A stretch of 6,148 bases of DNA from contig SKLO01000514.1 in the NCBI GenBank assembly GCA_007123195.1, positions 1-6,148 of the forward strand. The letters are read 5' to 3'. Shown here in pieces: positions 1 to 5,940 of the stretch (position 1 is the first letter of the stretch; each line of letters opens with the position of its first letter). The stretch comes from Verrucomicrobiales bacterium. GTDB taxonomy: Bacteria > Verrucomicrobiota > Verrucomicrobiia > Verrucomicrobiales > SKLO01. The position numbers and the translations under genes were made by a program. Below the pieces are notes generated by a model. That model made no database searches, was not told the DNA's origin, and saw only the letters and a program-made list of their open reading frames with translations.

Positions 1-488
1 AAGTCGACCAGGATCACCGGCGTCTCCAGGCGCAGCCGCTCGACCTCCGCCTCCGCCAGGGTGAAGGGATTGTCCAGCGGCGGGTTGATGAAGGTGCGGC
101 CGAGGGCCTGCATCACCGCCACCGGCCCCTTGGCCGTCTGCAGCACGATCGAGCCGGCGCCGGGAGCCTCCGCCGGGTAGTTGAGCGGCCGCAGCAGGCG
201 CGGCTCGGTGGCGATGTAATCGACAATCTCGCGCTGGTCCCAGATGTGGTCGCCGCTGGTGATCACCGCGACGCCCATGCGCAGGAAGTCAATTGCCAGC
301 TTGGGGGTGATGCCGCGCCCGCCGGCCGAATTCTCGCCGTTGAGCACGATGAAATCGACCGCCAACCGCTGCTTGAGCTGCGGCAGGCAGCGCCGCACCG
401 CCCGCCGACCGGGCTCGCCCACCACGTCGCCCAGATACAGAATGCGCAGCCACGGATCGACCGCCGCCTCCGCCGTTTCGCTTGCCAA
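1..488 (-). CDS. YmdB-like metallophosphoesterase (TIGR00282 type), 3' end cut by window edge
   Basis: Read on the minus strand, the frame gives LRILYLGDVVGEPGRR at its N-terminal end, then FIVLNGENSAGG, VITSGDHIWDQ, LLRPLNYP, APGAG, a GRTFINPPLDNPF segment and ILVDF at the edge. These are the ordered blocks of the YmdB / TIGR00282 calcineurin-like phosphoesterases: the Asp of GDVVG, the Asn and Glu of NGEN and the GDHIWD segment (GNHTWD in many members) supply metal ligands. Family members hydrolyse 2',3'-cyclic nucleotides, probably in the cytoplasm. About 149 codons from the first conserved residue are visible, of roughly 260 usual; the missing part should begin with the VDFHAE block. The start is unclear: no ATG precedes the conserved LRILYLGD. 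I chose TTG at 488, preceded by a GGTGGA (498-493); GTG at 497 and CTG at 449 are alternatives. The track-independent reading is certain for the family, not for the start or exact substrate. Confidence 0.9.
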   Translation of the reverse strand, partial: MASETAEAAVDPWLRILYLGDVVGEPGRRAVRRCLPQLKQRLAVDFIVLNGENSAGGRGITPKLAIDFLRMGVAVITSGDHIWDQREIVDYIATEPRLLRPLNYPAEAPGAGSIVLQTAKGPVAVMQALGRTFINPPLDNPFTLAEAEVERLRLETPVILVD

Positions 489-504
489 TGAATCCACCGC
501 GCCA

Positions 505-532
505 CTTACAGGATGAACCAGCCGCCAATCAA
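505..532 (-). promoter_or_regulatory. Candidate sigma-70-like promoter for the leftward phosphoesterase gene
   Basis: On the minus strand TTGATT (532-527) and TGTAAG (510-505) are separated by 16 bases, each matching four of six consensus positions. It lies in the divergent gap between the phosphoesterase and the amidase. A transcript would begin near 498, which leaves little leader for a TTG start at 488 and would favour a short leader or a start further downstream. The match is modest and could be chance. The 10-bp palindrome AGCTTAAGCT (532-541) touches its upstream edge. Confidence 0.25.
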
Positions 533-589
533 GCTTAAGCTGGCCCGGTCTTGATCTTGTCCATCCTTCATCGTTCCACGGCTGCCGCA

Positions 590-2173
590 ATGATCCCGTT
601 CCCCTCGCCCCGCTCCGCCCAATTCCGCGCGCCGGGCACGGCCCTCGCCGCTCTGGCCCTCGCCGCCTGGCTGGCCTTGCTGCCGTCCGGCTCGGCCCGC
701 GGGGAGAATCTGGCACCGCTGGGCGAACGGCCGGACTGGGGCGAACTGGAGGCCTACGCCGCCACCATGACCCGCGAGGAACTGCGCGCGGCGCTGCACA
801 CCTTCTACACCGACGGCGCCGCCTACCAGCCGCTGATGGACCTGTTTCAGGACCGGCTCGAGGTGATCCGCACCAGCAGCGAGGCCGATCGAGCCGACGC
901 CGAACGGGTGACCGTCCCGCTGCGGGACCCTCTCGACCCGGCTGAAGCGACGCCGCCCCGCTACTGGCGCCCGGCCCACGAGTTGCCACGGCTGGACGGG
1001 CGGCCCCCGTTGAGCGACCTCAGGATCGCCATCGACCCGGGCCACATCGGCGGGCAGTTCGCCCGCATGGAGGGACGCTGGTTCCAGATCAATGACCAGC
1101 CCCCCATCATGGAGGGCGAGATCGTGCTCGAAATCGCCTTCCTGCTCAAGGACCGGCTTGAACAACTGGGTGCCGAGGTGGTGCTGGTGCGCGAACGCAA
1201 CGCCCCGGTCACCAACCGCCGGCCGGAGGACCTTCAGGGGGAAGCCAGGCGCCAATTGATCGCCCAGGGGGTCTCGAACCCGGCGCCCACCTACAGTCCC
1301 AACGACGGCCACCAGCGGGCCCTGACCGTGCAGTTTGTCTCCGAACAGCTGTTCTATCGCAACAGCGAGATCCGTGAGCGCGCGCGGCTGATCAACGAGG
1401 TCATCCGCCCCGACCTGACCCTGTGCCTGCACCTCAACGCCGAGGCCTGGGGCGACCCCGCCAAGCCCGACTTCGTCGAGGCCAACCACCTGCACGTGCT
1501 GATCAACGGCTCCTACTCCTACAACGAGCTGTCCCAGGACGACACCCGGTTCGAGATGCTCAAGCGCCTGTTCCAGCGGATTCACGAGGAGGAACTGGTG
1601 CTCGGAGACACGATCGCCAGATCGATGGCCGAATCCACCGGCCTGCCGCCCTACACCTACAACAGCCCGGCGGCCCAACAGGTCAACGACAACCCCTACC
1701 TGTGGGCCCGCAACCTGCTCGCCAACCGCCTGTTCATGAACCCGGTGCTGTTCCTTGAACCCTATGTGATGAACCACCGCGAGACCCACGACCGGCTGCA
1801 GGCGGGCGACTACCTCGGGCGCACCATGATCAACGGCCGGCTGCAATCCAGCCTCTACCAGGACTACGTCAACGGCGTGGTCAACGGCCTGGTGCGCCAC
1901 TACTCCCGGCACCGCGACGGCCGCCGCCAGCGCGCCACGACCTTGCCGCCATCGACCACCCCCGGCACCATCCCCGAACCGCCCGCTCCCACTGAACCGA
2001 GTCCGGCCACGGAGCCCGCCGGCGCATCGGCGCCACCCCGTCAGCCCGGCGACGGCGGCATCCTGCCGCCCGCCCCGTCCGACAATCCCCCGCCCCGCCC
2101 CAACGACGACAGCGAACCCCCGAGCTTCCTGCCCGGACCGTTTGACCCGGGTCCGAACACGCTCGGCTTCTGA
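590..2173 (+). CDS. Secreted N-acetylmuramoyl-L-alanine amidase (Amidase_3) with proline-rich tail
   Basis: Zinc-dependent amidase that would cut the bond between N-acetylmuramic acid and L-alanine in peptidoglycan, acting outside the cytoplasmic membrane. Counted from ATG 590 (527 residues), residues 1-37 look like a signal peptide: a basic start, an alanine/leucine-rich core (about 16-31) and a small-residue SARG site. After a leader region of about 100 residues the catalytic domain begins with LRIAIDPGH (zinc ligand H152), then MEGEIVLEIAFLL (E175, probable second ligand), LCLHLNA (H281) and LFLEPYVMNH (E390, catalytic glutamate). The spacing from E175 to H281 is longer than in compact family members, so there is an insert, including the 190-270 segment. 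From about 445 to the end the chain is rich in Pro, Thr, Ser and Glu with no fold expected, perhaps a wall-spanning linker. TTG at 551 would add 13 residues that disturb the signal peptide; I see no clear ribosome site for either. It is followed at 41 bases by the SDR gene, probably in one transcript. The physiological role, division or recycling, is not shown. Confidence 0.9.
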   Translation: MIPFPSPRSAQFRAPGTALAALALAAWLALLPSGSARGENLAPLGERPDWGELEAYAATMTREELRAALHTFYTDGAAYQPLMDLFQDRLEVIRTSSEADRADAERVTVPLRDPLDPAEATPPRYWRPAHELPRLDGRPPLSDLRIAIDPGHIGGQFARMEGRWFQINDQPPIMEGEIVLEIAFLLKDRLEQLGAEVVLVRERNAPVTNRRPEDLQGEARRQLIAQGVSNPAPTYSPNDGHQRALTVQFVSEQLFYRNSEIRERARLINEVIRPDLTLCLHLNAEAWGDPAKPDFVEANHLHVLINGSYSYNELSQDDTRFEMLKRLFQRIHEEELVLGDTIARSMAESTGLPPYTYNSPAAQQVNDNPYLWARNLLANRLFMNPVLFLEPYVMNHRETHDRLQAGDYLGRTMINGRLQSSLYQDYVNGVVNGLVRHYSRHRDGRRQRATTLPPSTTPGTIPEPPAPTEPSPATEPAGASAPPRQPGDGGILPPAPSDNPPPRPNDDSEPPSFLPGPFDPGPNTLGF

Positions 2174-2214
2174 TCCATCCCGGCAAGTGCCCGGCCCATC
2201 ACCCAAACCCCGTC

Positions 2215-3099
2215 ATGAAAGAACACATACTCGTTGTCGGCTGCGGCTTCCTTGGCCGCCGCCTTGCCAGCCGCCTTCACCGCTTCGGCGCCCGCGTGAC
2301 CGGCCTGGTCCACCGCGAATCCTCGGCAGCGGAATTGCAGGCCGCCCACGGTTGGGATGTCGTCTGCGCCGATGTCGCGCGGTCGACCGACCTCGCGCGC
2401 CTGCACGCCGGCCTCGACACCCCGGTCACCCGCGTCATCCACTGCGCCAGCTCCGGACGGGGAGGCGCCGAGGCCTACCGCGCGGTGTTTCTCGAGGGCT
2501 GCCGGCTGCTGCGGGCCGAGTTTCCCGACGCCCCGCTGCTGTTCACCAGCAGCACCAGCGTCTACGCCCAGATCGACGGCGAATGGGTCGACGAAACCAG
2601 CGCCGCCGAGCCCGGGCGCGAAACCGGACGGCTGCTGCGGCAAGCCGAGGACCTGGTGCTTGAAGCCGGCGGCACGGTGGCGCGCCTGGGCGGTCTTTAC
2701 GGCCCCGGACGCTCCCACGTGTTGCGCAAGCTGCTCGACGGCAGCGCCGCGATCGAGGGCAACGGCGACGAGGGCCGTTACCTCAACCAGATCCACATCG
2801 AGGACGCCGCCAGCGCCATCGTCTGGCTGGCCGGCCACACCGAGGGCGGACTGTTTAACGTCGTCGACGATCACCCGGAGACCCAGCGCCAATGCTACTC
2901 CTGGCTGGCCCCCATGTTCCAGTGCAAGCTGCCCCCCGCCGTGCCCGCCGATCCCGACAAGAAACGTGGCTGGACCCACAAACGCGTGGTCAACCGCAAG
3001 CTGCGCGAAGCCGGCTGGCAACCCCACTACCCCAGTTACCGTTCCGCCATCAAGGGCGATCCCGAGCTGGTGCCGTCGATCCTCGCCCAGGTCGAGTAG
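2215..3099 (+). CDS. Atypical SDR, NAD(P)-binding epimerase/dehydratase-like protein (YeeZ-type)
   Basis: A 294-residue Rossmann-fold protein of the extended/atypical short-chain dehydrogenase superfamily. The N-terminus HILVVGCGFLGRRLA holds the GxGxxG dinucleotide motif (G9, G11, G14). VIHCASSGRGG follows strand 4, TSSTSVYAQIDGEWVDE (111-127) is the strand-5 serine block, and ARLGGLYGPGR with NQIHIEDAASAI near 190-205 are typical of epimerase-like members such as YeeZ. The usual YxxxK pair is not found where it is expected: the helix before AEDLVLEA reads RETGRLLRQ (135-143), so the classical Tyr and Lys are replaced. This resembles the atypical subgroup in which the active-site motif is degenerate. 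Substrate unknown; cytoplasmic. ATG 2215 is the first start, directly before the beta strand, with no obvious Shine-Dalgarno sequence. It follows the amidase by 41 bases and is likely co-transcribed with it, but no functional link is evident. Confidence 0.85.
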   Translation: MKEHILVVGCGFLGRRLASRLHRFGARVTGLVHRESSAAELQAAHGWDVVCADVARSTDLARLHAGLDTPVTRVIHCASSGRGGAEAYRAVFLEGCRLLRAEFPDAPLLFTSSTSVYAQIDGEWVDETSAAEPGRETGRLLRQAEDLVLEAGGTVARLGGLYGPGRSHVLRKLLDGSAAIEGNGDEGRYLNQIHIEDAASAIVWLAGHTEGGLFNVVDDHPETQRQCYSWLAPMFQCKLPPAVPADPDKKRGWTHKRVVNRKLREAGWQPHYPSYRSAIKGDPELVPSILAQVE

Positions 3100-3156
3100 T
3101 GCCGCCAGGCGGTGGAACCGCCCGGCGCCAACCGGACGTGAAACGCGGAGCCGGCA

Positions 3157-3184
3157 GCCGGGCAGTCAAGAATGGCTGCCCGGC
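3157..3184 (+). terminator. Perfect 9-bp hairpin downstream of the SDR gene, possible terminator
   Basis: GCCGGGCAG (3157-3165) and CTGCCCGGC (3176-3184) are exact reverse complements around a 10-base loop, starting 57 bases after the SDR stop. It is very GC-rich and would form a stable RNA stem. There is no T-run after it (CCCGC follows), so it is not a classical intrinsic terminator. It may slow polymerase or protect the 3' end of the amidase-SDR message. Confidence 0.45.
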
Positions 3185-3328
3185 CCCCGCGGGATGGCAA
3201 GGCCTGTCGTCCGGGCGCGCGGCATCCCTGCTCCCCGAAAAGGGACAGGCCACCGGAGCAATAGCGCTGGGACAACCTTGGACCGGGCGCATATTTCGAG
3301 ATCACAGCCAGACCGGCTGCGTCCATTC

Positions 3329-4744
3329 ATGCAGATGAGCATCAAACCCACACTCGCTGTCCTCGGAGCCCTGGTCATCGCCACCAGCTCCACCCCCGCC
3401 GCTGATCCACCGGTTCAGGTCTACATCCTCGCCGGACAATCCAACATGGTCGGCATCGGCCAGGTCACCGGCGGCAACACCCGCTGGGGCGACCAATTCA
3501 CCGAGATGGTTGTCTCACACTACGAGGGCGAGCCTGACGCCGCCACGGACTACGACGCCCTCGAGCCGGTCAAAACGGTGGCGTTGGGGCCGTTCGCCGG
3601 GGAAGGCTCGGAACCCTTCCCCGCGGGAGACACCACCGTGGTCCGCGGCTCCTTCACCCCTGAGACCACCGGACTCTACCAGTTCAACCCCGGATGGGAC
3701 GCCTCCACCTTCAACATCATGACCGTGAACGGCCAGGAGGTGCACCGCAAGGAACAGCAGGGCGAGCGCATCCACACCCCCATCCAGCTCACCGGCGGGG
3801 AGACCGTCCCGTTCACCATCACCTACCTCGGGCCCGTCACGCGGGTCATCGGCTGGACCAGCCGCCTCGACACGCCGGGCACCCTGACCTCGCTGGTAAA
3901 ATACCAGGGCCAGTTCCCCCACCTGCTCGGCCAGGACGGCGATTGGCGCTCCCGCGACGACGTCTGGTATCGGGGTGTGGTCACCGCCTCCGCCAACCAA
4001 TGGCTCGCCCCCGGCTGCGGAGCCAACGCAGGCGCCATCGGCCCGGAACTCGGCTTCGGCCACAAGATGGGCGATTTTCACGATGAACCCGTCCTCATCA
4101 TCAAGGCATCGCAAGGCAACCGCAGCCTCGCCTGGGACTTCCTTCCGCCCGGCAGCGAACGGTTTGAAATCGATGGCACGGTTTACGCCGGCTACAAGGA
4201 CCCGAAACCGTCCTGGCCAGCGGGCGAGACCCCGGAAACAGGCGAGTGGTATGCCGGCAAGCAATACGACGATTGCTTCGACGCCGTGAAGGAATTGCTG
4301 GCCAACTTCGATGAGTCCTTCCCCCACTGGGCCGGCCGCGACCACGAGATCGCCGGCTTCGTCTGGTTCCAGGGACACAAGGACGCCGGCTCCGACGTCC
4401 ACGCCAACCGCTACGAACAAAACCTGGTCCACCTCATCAAGACCCTGCGCGAGGAATTCCAGGCGCCGGGCGCCCCGTTCGTCGTCGCTGTCGGCTGCGG
4501 CAGCGAAGGCCGCGAGGGCAACGCCCTGGTGGTGGCCGAAGCCCAGCTCGCCGTCTGCGGCACCAGCGGGAATTATCCCGGGTTCAAGGGCAACGTGCGG
4601 ACCGTCGAGACCCGCGACTACTTCCCGGCGGTCGAGGACTCGCCGCGCAACCAGGGCTTCCACTACCACCAGAACGCCGGCACCTACATGCAGATCGGCG
4701 AGGCCATGGGCCGCGGCATGATCGAACTCCGTCAGGGCCGCTGA
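3329..4744 (+). CDS. Exported SASA-family (sialate O-acetylesterase-like, DUF303) carbohydrate esterase with inserted domain
   Basis: A 471-residue SGNH-type hydrolase predicted to remove acetyl groups from sugars or polysaccharides outside the cytoplasm. Residues 1-25 form a signal peptide (basic MQMSIKPT, hydrophobic LAVLGALVIA, TPAA cut site). VYILAGQSNMVG holds the nucleophile Ser38 (block I). GPELGFG begins at G238, IIKASQGNRSLAWD follows, and VWFQGHKDA begins at V345, with His where many relatives have QGE. The C-terminal GFHYHQNAGTYMQIGEAMG carries H445 and H447, the likely catalytic histidine region; the usual Asp three residues before the first His is Gln here, so the acid partner is not evident. 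Residues about 60-205 between blocks I and II are an extra region; 104-180 read like a beta-rich module (SFTPETTGLYQF, FNIMTVNGQEVH, GGETVPFTITYLG), resembling PA14-type domains. ATG 3329 and ATG 3335 both work; I chose the first. It stands 229 bases from the SDR gene and is probably a separate transcript. Substrate (pectin, xylan, sialic acid or other) cannot be told. Confidence 0.88.
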   Translation: MQMSIKPTLAVLGALVIATSSTPAADPPVQVYILAGQSNMVGIGQVTGGNTRWGDQFTEMVVSHYEGEPDAATDYDALEPVKTVALGPFAGEGSEPFPAGDTTVVRGSFTPETTGLYQFNPGWDASTFNIMTVNGQEVHRKEQQGERIHTPIQLTGGETVPFTITYLGPVTRVIGWTSRLDTPGTLTSLVKYQGQFPHLLGQDGDWRSRDDVWYRGVVTASANQWLAPGCGANAGAIGPELGFGHKMGDFHDEPVLIIKASQGNRSLAWDFLPPGSERFEIDGTVYAGYKDPKPSWPAGETPETGEWYAGKQYDDCFDAVKELLANFDESFPHWAGRDHEIAGFVWFQGHKDAGSDVHANRYEQNLVHLIKTLREEFQAPGAPFVVAVGCGSEGREGNALVVAEAQLAVCGTSGNYPGFKGNVRTVETRDYFPAVEDSPRNQGFHYHQNAGTYMQIGEAMGRGMIELRQGR

Positions 4745-4774
4745 ACCGGTCGGCCGTCCCGTTCAAGCACATTC

Positions 4775-4805
4775 GCCGCCCCCACACCACCGCCGGGGCA
4801 GCGGC
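4775..4805 (+). terminator. Imperfect GC-rich hairpin after the esterase gene, possible terminator
   Basis: GCCGC (4775-4779) pairs with GCGGC (4801-4805) and CCCC (4780-4783) with GGGG (4795-4798), with a two-base bulge (4799-4800) and an 11-base loop. It starts 30 bases after the esterase stop. No T-run follows, so its terminator role is only suggested by position and stability. Confidence 0.3.
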
Positions 4806-4810
4806 AACAC

Positions 4811-4838
4811 GGATTCTTCACCACGAAGAACAAAATCC
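4811..4838. repeat. Nested inverted repeat containing a TTCTTC-ACCAC-GAAGAA core
   Basis: TTCTTC (4814-4819) and GAAGAA (4825-4830) are exact reverse complements around ACCAC, and GGATT (4811-4815) has a complement AATCC at 4834-4838. The segment reads like the 'ttcaccacgaagaaca' type sequence that I recall recurring between genes in verrucomicrobial genomes, but only one copy is in this window, so a dispersed repeat family is inference. It sits in the 244-base gap between the esterase and the antitoxin genes, where I see no convincing gene. The left-strand open frame over 4732-4968 has no recognisable domain. Confidence 0.35.
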
Positions 4839-4973
4839 ACTCGCTCACCGGAACCTCGAACCTCGGGCAGATGGACCTGATGGCTCGCTTCGGGGCGGTG
4901 GCCAACCCGCCTGAAATATCCTTGGCAGCCCGGAAGCACACGTCTGGATACGCTTCCTCAAAAACCATTTGAC

Positions 4974-5003
4974 TTAGCCAAGTCAGCCATGAAACTTGGC
5001 CAA
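4974..5003. promoter_or_regulatory. Candidate operator: inverted repeat flanking the antitoxin start codon
   Basis: TTAGCCAAGT (4974-4983) and ACTTGGCCAA (4994-5003) are reverse complements at nine of ten positions (4976/5001 mismatch), with 7 perfect bases in the inner arms and a 10-base spacer that contains the ATG at 4989. The half-sites are 20 bases apart centre to centre, about two helical turns. The left arm is itself part of a second palindrome, GACTTAGCCAAGTC (4971-4984). Phd/YefM antitoxins are known to repress their own operons by binding such palindromes; binding here is inferred. The same bases could fold in mRNA and hide the start codon. A TTGACT (4970-4975) in front looks like a -35 box but no good -10 follows. 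Confidence 0.45.
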
Positions 5004-5267
5004 ATGAACGTTAAAACAGGCGAGCTGCGCAATCAATTGAGCCGCTATCTCAAACGGGTGCGGCAGACGGGTGATTGCATCACCGTGATGGACCGCAACC
5101 GCCCCATTGCGGTAATCAGCCCCTACGCCGATCATCCGGCCGACACACACACGGATGTCTGGATGCGTCGGGCTCGCGTTGAAGCTGAATTAGGAGGCTT
5201 GGACGAGGACATCGAATTGCCCGCCCGGCGCACCGTTCCGGCCAAACATTTGAATCCATTGGATTGA
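4989..5267 (+). CDS. Phd/YefM-family antitoxin of a VapC-type toxin-antitoxin pair
   Basis: A 92-residue protein whose N-terminal half MNVKTGELRNQLSRYLKRVRQTG followed by DCITVMDRNRPIAVISPY (about 6-47) has the Phd/YefM antitoxin pattern: short first strand, helix, then the 'ITVMDRNRPIAVI' hairpin seen in this fold, which dimerises and binds operator DNA. The C-terminal part (about 50-92: WMRRARVEAELGGL, DEDIELPARR) is charged and probably disordered until it wraps the toxin and blocks its active site. ATG 4989 gives the full length; ATG 5004 is an alternative that starts exactly at MNVKTGELR, with the family fold fully kept. No clear Shine-Dalgarno for either. The stop TGA (5265-5267) shares its last base with the toxin ATG, so the two are translationally coupled. 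G+C over 4981-5220 is about 56% by hand count, clearly below the genes to the left. Confidence 0.85.
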   Translation: MKLGQMNVKTGELRNQLSRYLKRVRQTGDCITVMDRNRPIAVISPYADHPADTHTDVWMRRARVEAELGGLDEDIELPARRTVPAKHLNPLD

Positions 5268-5710
5268 TGGGGCTGCGCTATCTGTTGGATACGTCGGTTT
5301 TTTCCCAGCCGATCCGTCCTCGGCCCTTGCCCGCATGCCGGAGAAGATGGCAGCTGCATGGAGATGCGAAGCTCGCGGTGCCGACGGTGGCCATCGCGGA
5401 AATCGAGCATGGTCTTTTTCTGAAGAACTCGGACAAATTGTGGACCGCCTACCGAACCATCCTCAAAGATCGTCTGGCGGCGTTCGATTTCACCGCATCG
5501 GTGGCCACCGTGTTCGGGGAAATGAAATCGAGGCAAGCCCAACTGGGCAAACCAATTGACGACTTCGACTTGGCGATCGCGGCCACGGCGGTGGCGCATG
5601 ATCTGACCGTCGCGACGCTCAACACGCGCCATTTCAGAATGATCGACGGCTTGCAGTGGGAGGATTGGTCCCAGATGCCTGATGAGGGAGGCGGAATCCG
5701 CATAGCCTGA
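5267..5710 (+). CDS. VapC-family PIN-domain RNase toxin
   Basis: A 147-residue PIN-domain protein, the usual VapC length. LRYLLDTSVFSQPIRP supplies D8, AEIEHG supplies E45 and the IDDFDLAIAATA block supplies D101, the expected acidic residues that hold Mg2+ for RNA cleavage. A fourth acidic position, often Asp in this family, falls in VATLNTRHFRMI (118-126), where Asn119, Thr120 and His122 occur, a pattern also common in VapC proteins. Family toxins cut specific RNAs, often tRNA or rRNA, and stop translation; the target here is unknown. ATG 5267 overlaps the antitoxin stop as TGATG; a TTG at 5264 would add one residue. The antitoxin directly upstream supports the pairing. The tail after WSQMPDEGGG ends in IRIA, in a region with the palindrome GCGGAATCCGC (5691-5701), so the true end of the ancestral gene might differ by a few residues. 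Confidence 0.9.
   Translation: MGLRYLLDTSVFSQPIRPRPLPACRRRWQLHGDAKLAVPTVAIAEIEHGLFLKNSDKLWTAYRTILKDRLAAFDFTASVATVFGEMKSRQAQLGKPIDDFDLAIAATAVAHDLTVATLNTRHFRMIDGLQWEDWSQMPDEGGGIRIA
5691..5701. repeat. 11-base palindrome at the toxin 3' end
   Basis: GCGGAATCCGC has perfect 5-base arms around one central base and lies inside the last codons of the toxin. It is followed by GAGCGGAGCGAGGG, a simple purine-rich stretch. It may be the edge of a repeat element into which the coding frame reads. Confidence 0.3.
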
Positions 5711-5940
5711 GCGGAGCGAGGGCACCCGGGACGGCTGTCTCCACTTCGCTGTCAGATTGGAAATGCGTGTCTGGCATGTAGACTTTGGAAGATCAGCCCC
5801 GGCCCACCTCCACCGACGGGAAGCCAGCTGCGAGGAATCGCAGAGATGGAACCCTCTGTTCTCTCCGTTCCCTTCTGTTCAATCCGCCTGTGTAGTCGCG
5901 CCCGTCCGCAACTCCGTTTCTGTGCAACACCTCGGACAGC
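5711..5940. other. Gap with no convincing gene after the toxin; repeat-like, with a small GNRA hairpin
   Basis: About 230 bases with no recognised protein in any frame. Two things stand out. CTGCGA (5828-5833) and TCGCAG (5838-5843) form a perfect 6-bp stem with a GGAA loop, which fits the GNRA tetraloop class. Just after it, 5850-5882 is a pyrimidine-rich run with repeated CTGTTC/CCGTTC units, reminiscent of simple dispersed repeats between genes. A 91-codon open frame over 5757-6032 has no family resemblance and is not called as a gene. No promoter or tRNA is visible. Confidence 0.4.

Noticed and set aside
506..2206. 566-codon open frame on the minus strand opposite the amidase gene
   Set aside because: It is antisense to a gene with clear catalytic motifs. 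Its low-complexity Gly/Val/Arg composition is typical of the complement of high-GC coding DNA, and it has no domain.
3278..3306. Possible promoter for the esterase (TTGGAC then about 17 bases)
   Set aside because: The -10 position reads ATCACA, too far from consensus; alternatives such as ATATTT have poor -35 partners.
2357..3328. In-frame extension of the esterase upstream to 2357, giving a 795-residue protein
   Set aside because: The added part is an out-of-frame reading of the SDR gene, rich in Pro/Ala/Arg, and it would put the evident signal peptide at 3329 in the interior.
3515..4669. 384-codon minus-strand frame opposite the esterase
   Set aside because: It is a complement artefact of GC-rich third positions, and no family motif is visible.
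4732..4968. 78-codon minus-strand frame in the gap after the esterase
   Set aside because: There is no recognisable domain, and it overlaps the esterase end and hairpin-forming sequence.
5132..5725. 197-codon minus-strand frame over the toxin-antitoxin genes
   Set aside because: It is antisense to two genes with clear Phd/YefM and PIN signatures and has no motif of its own.
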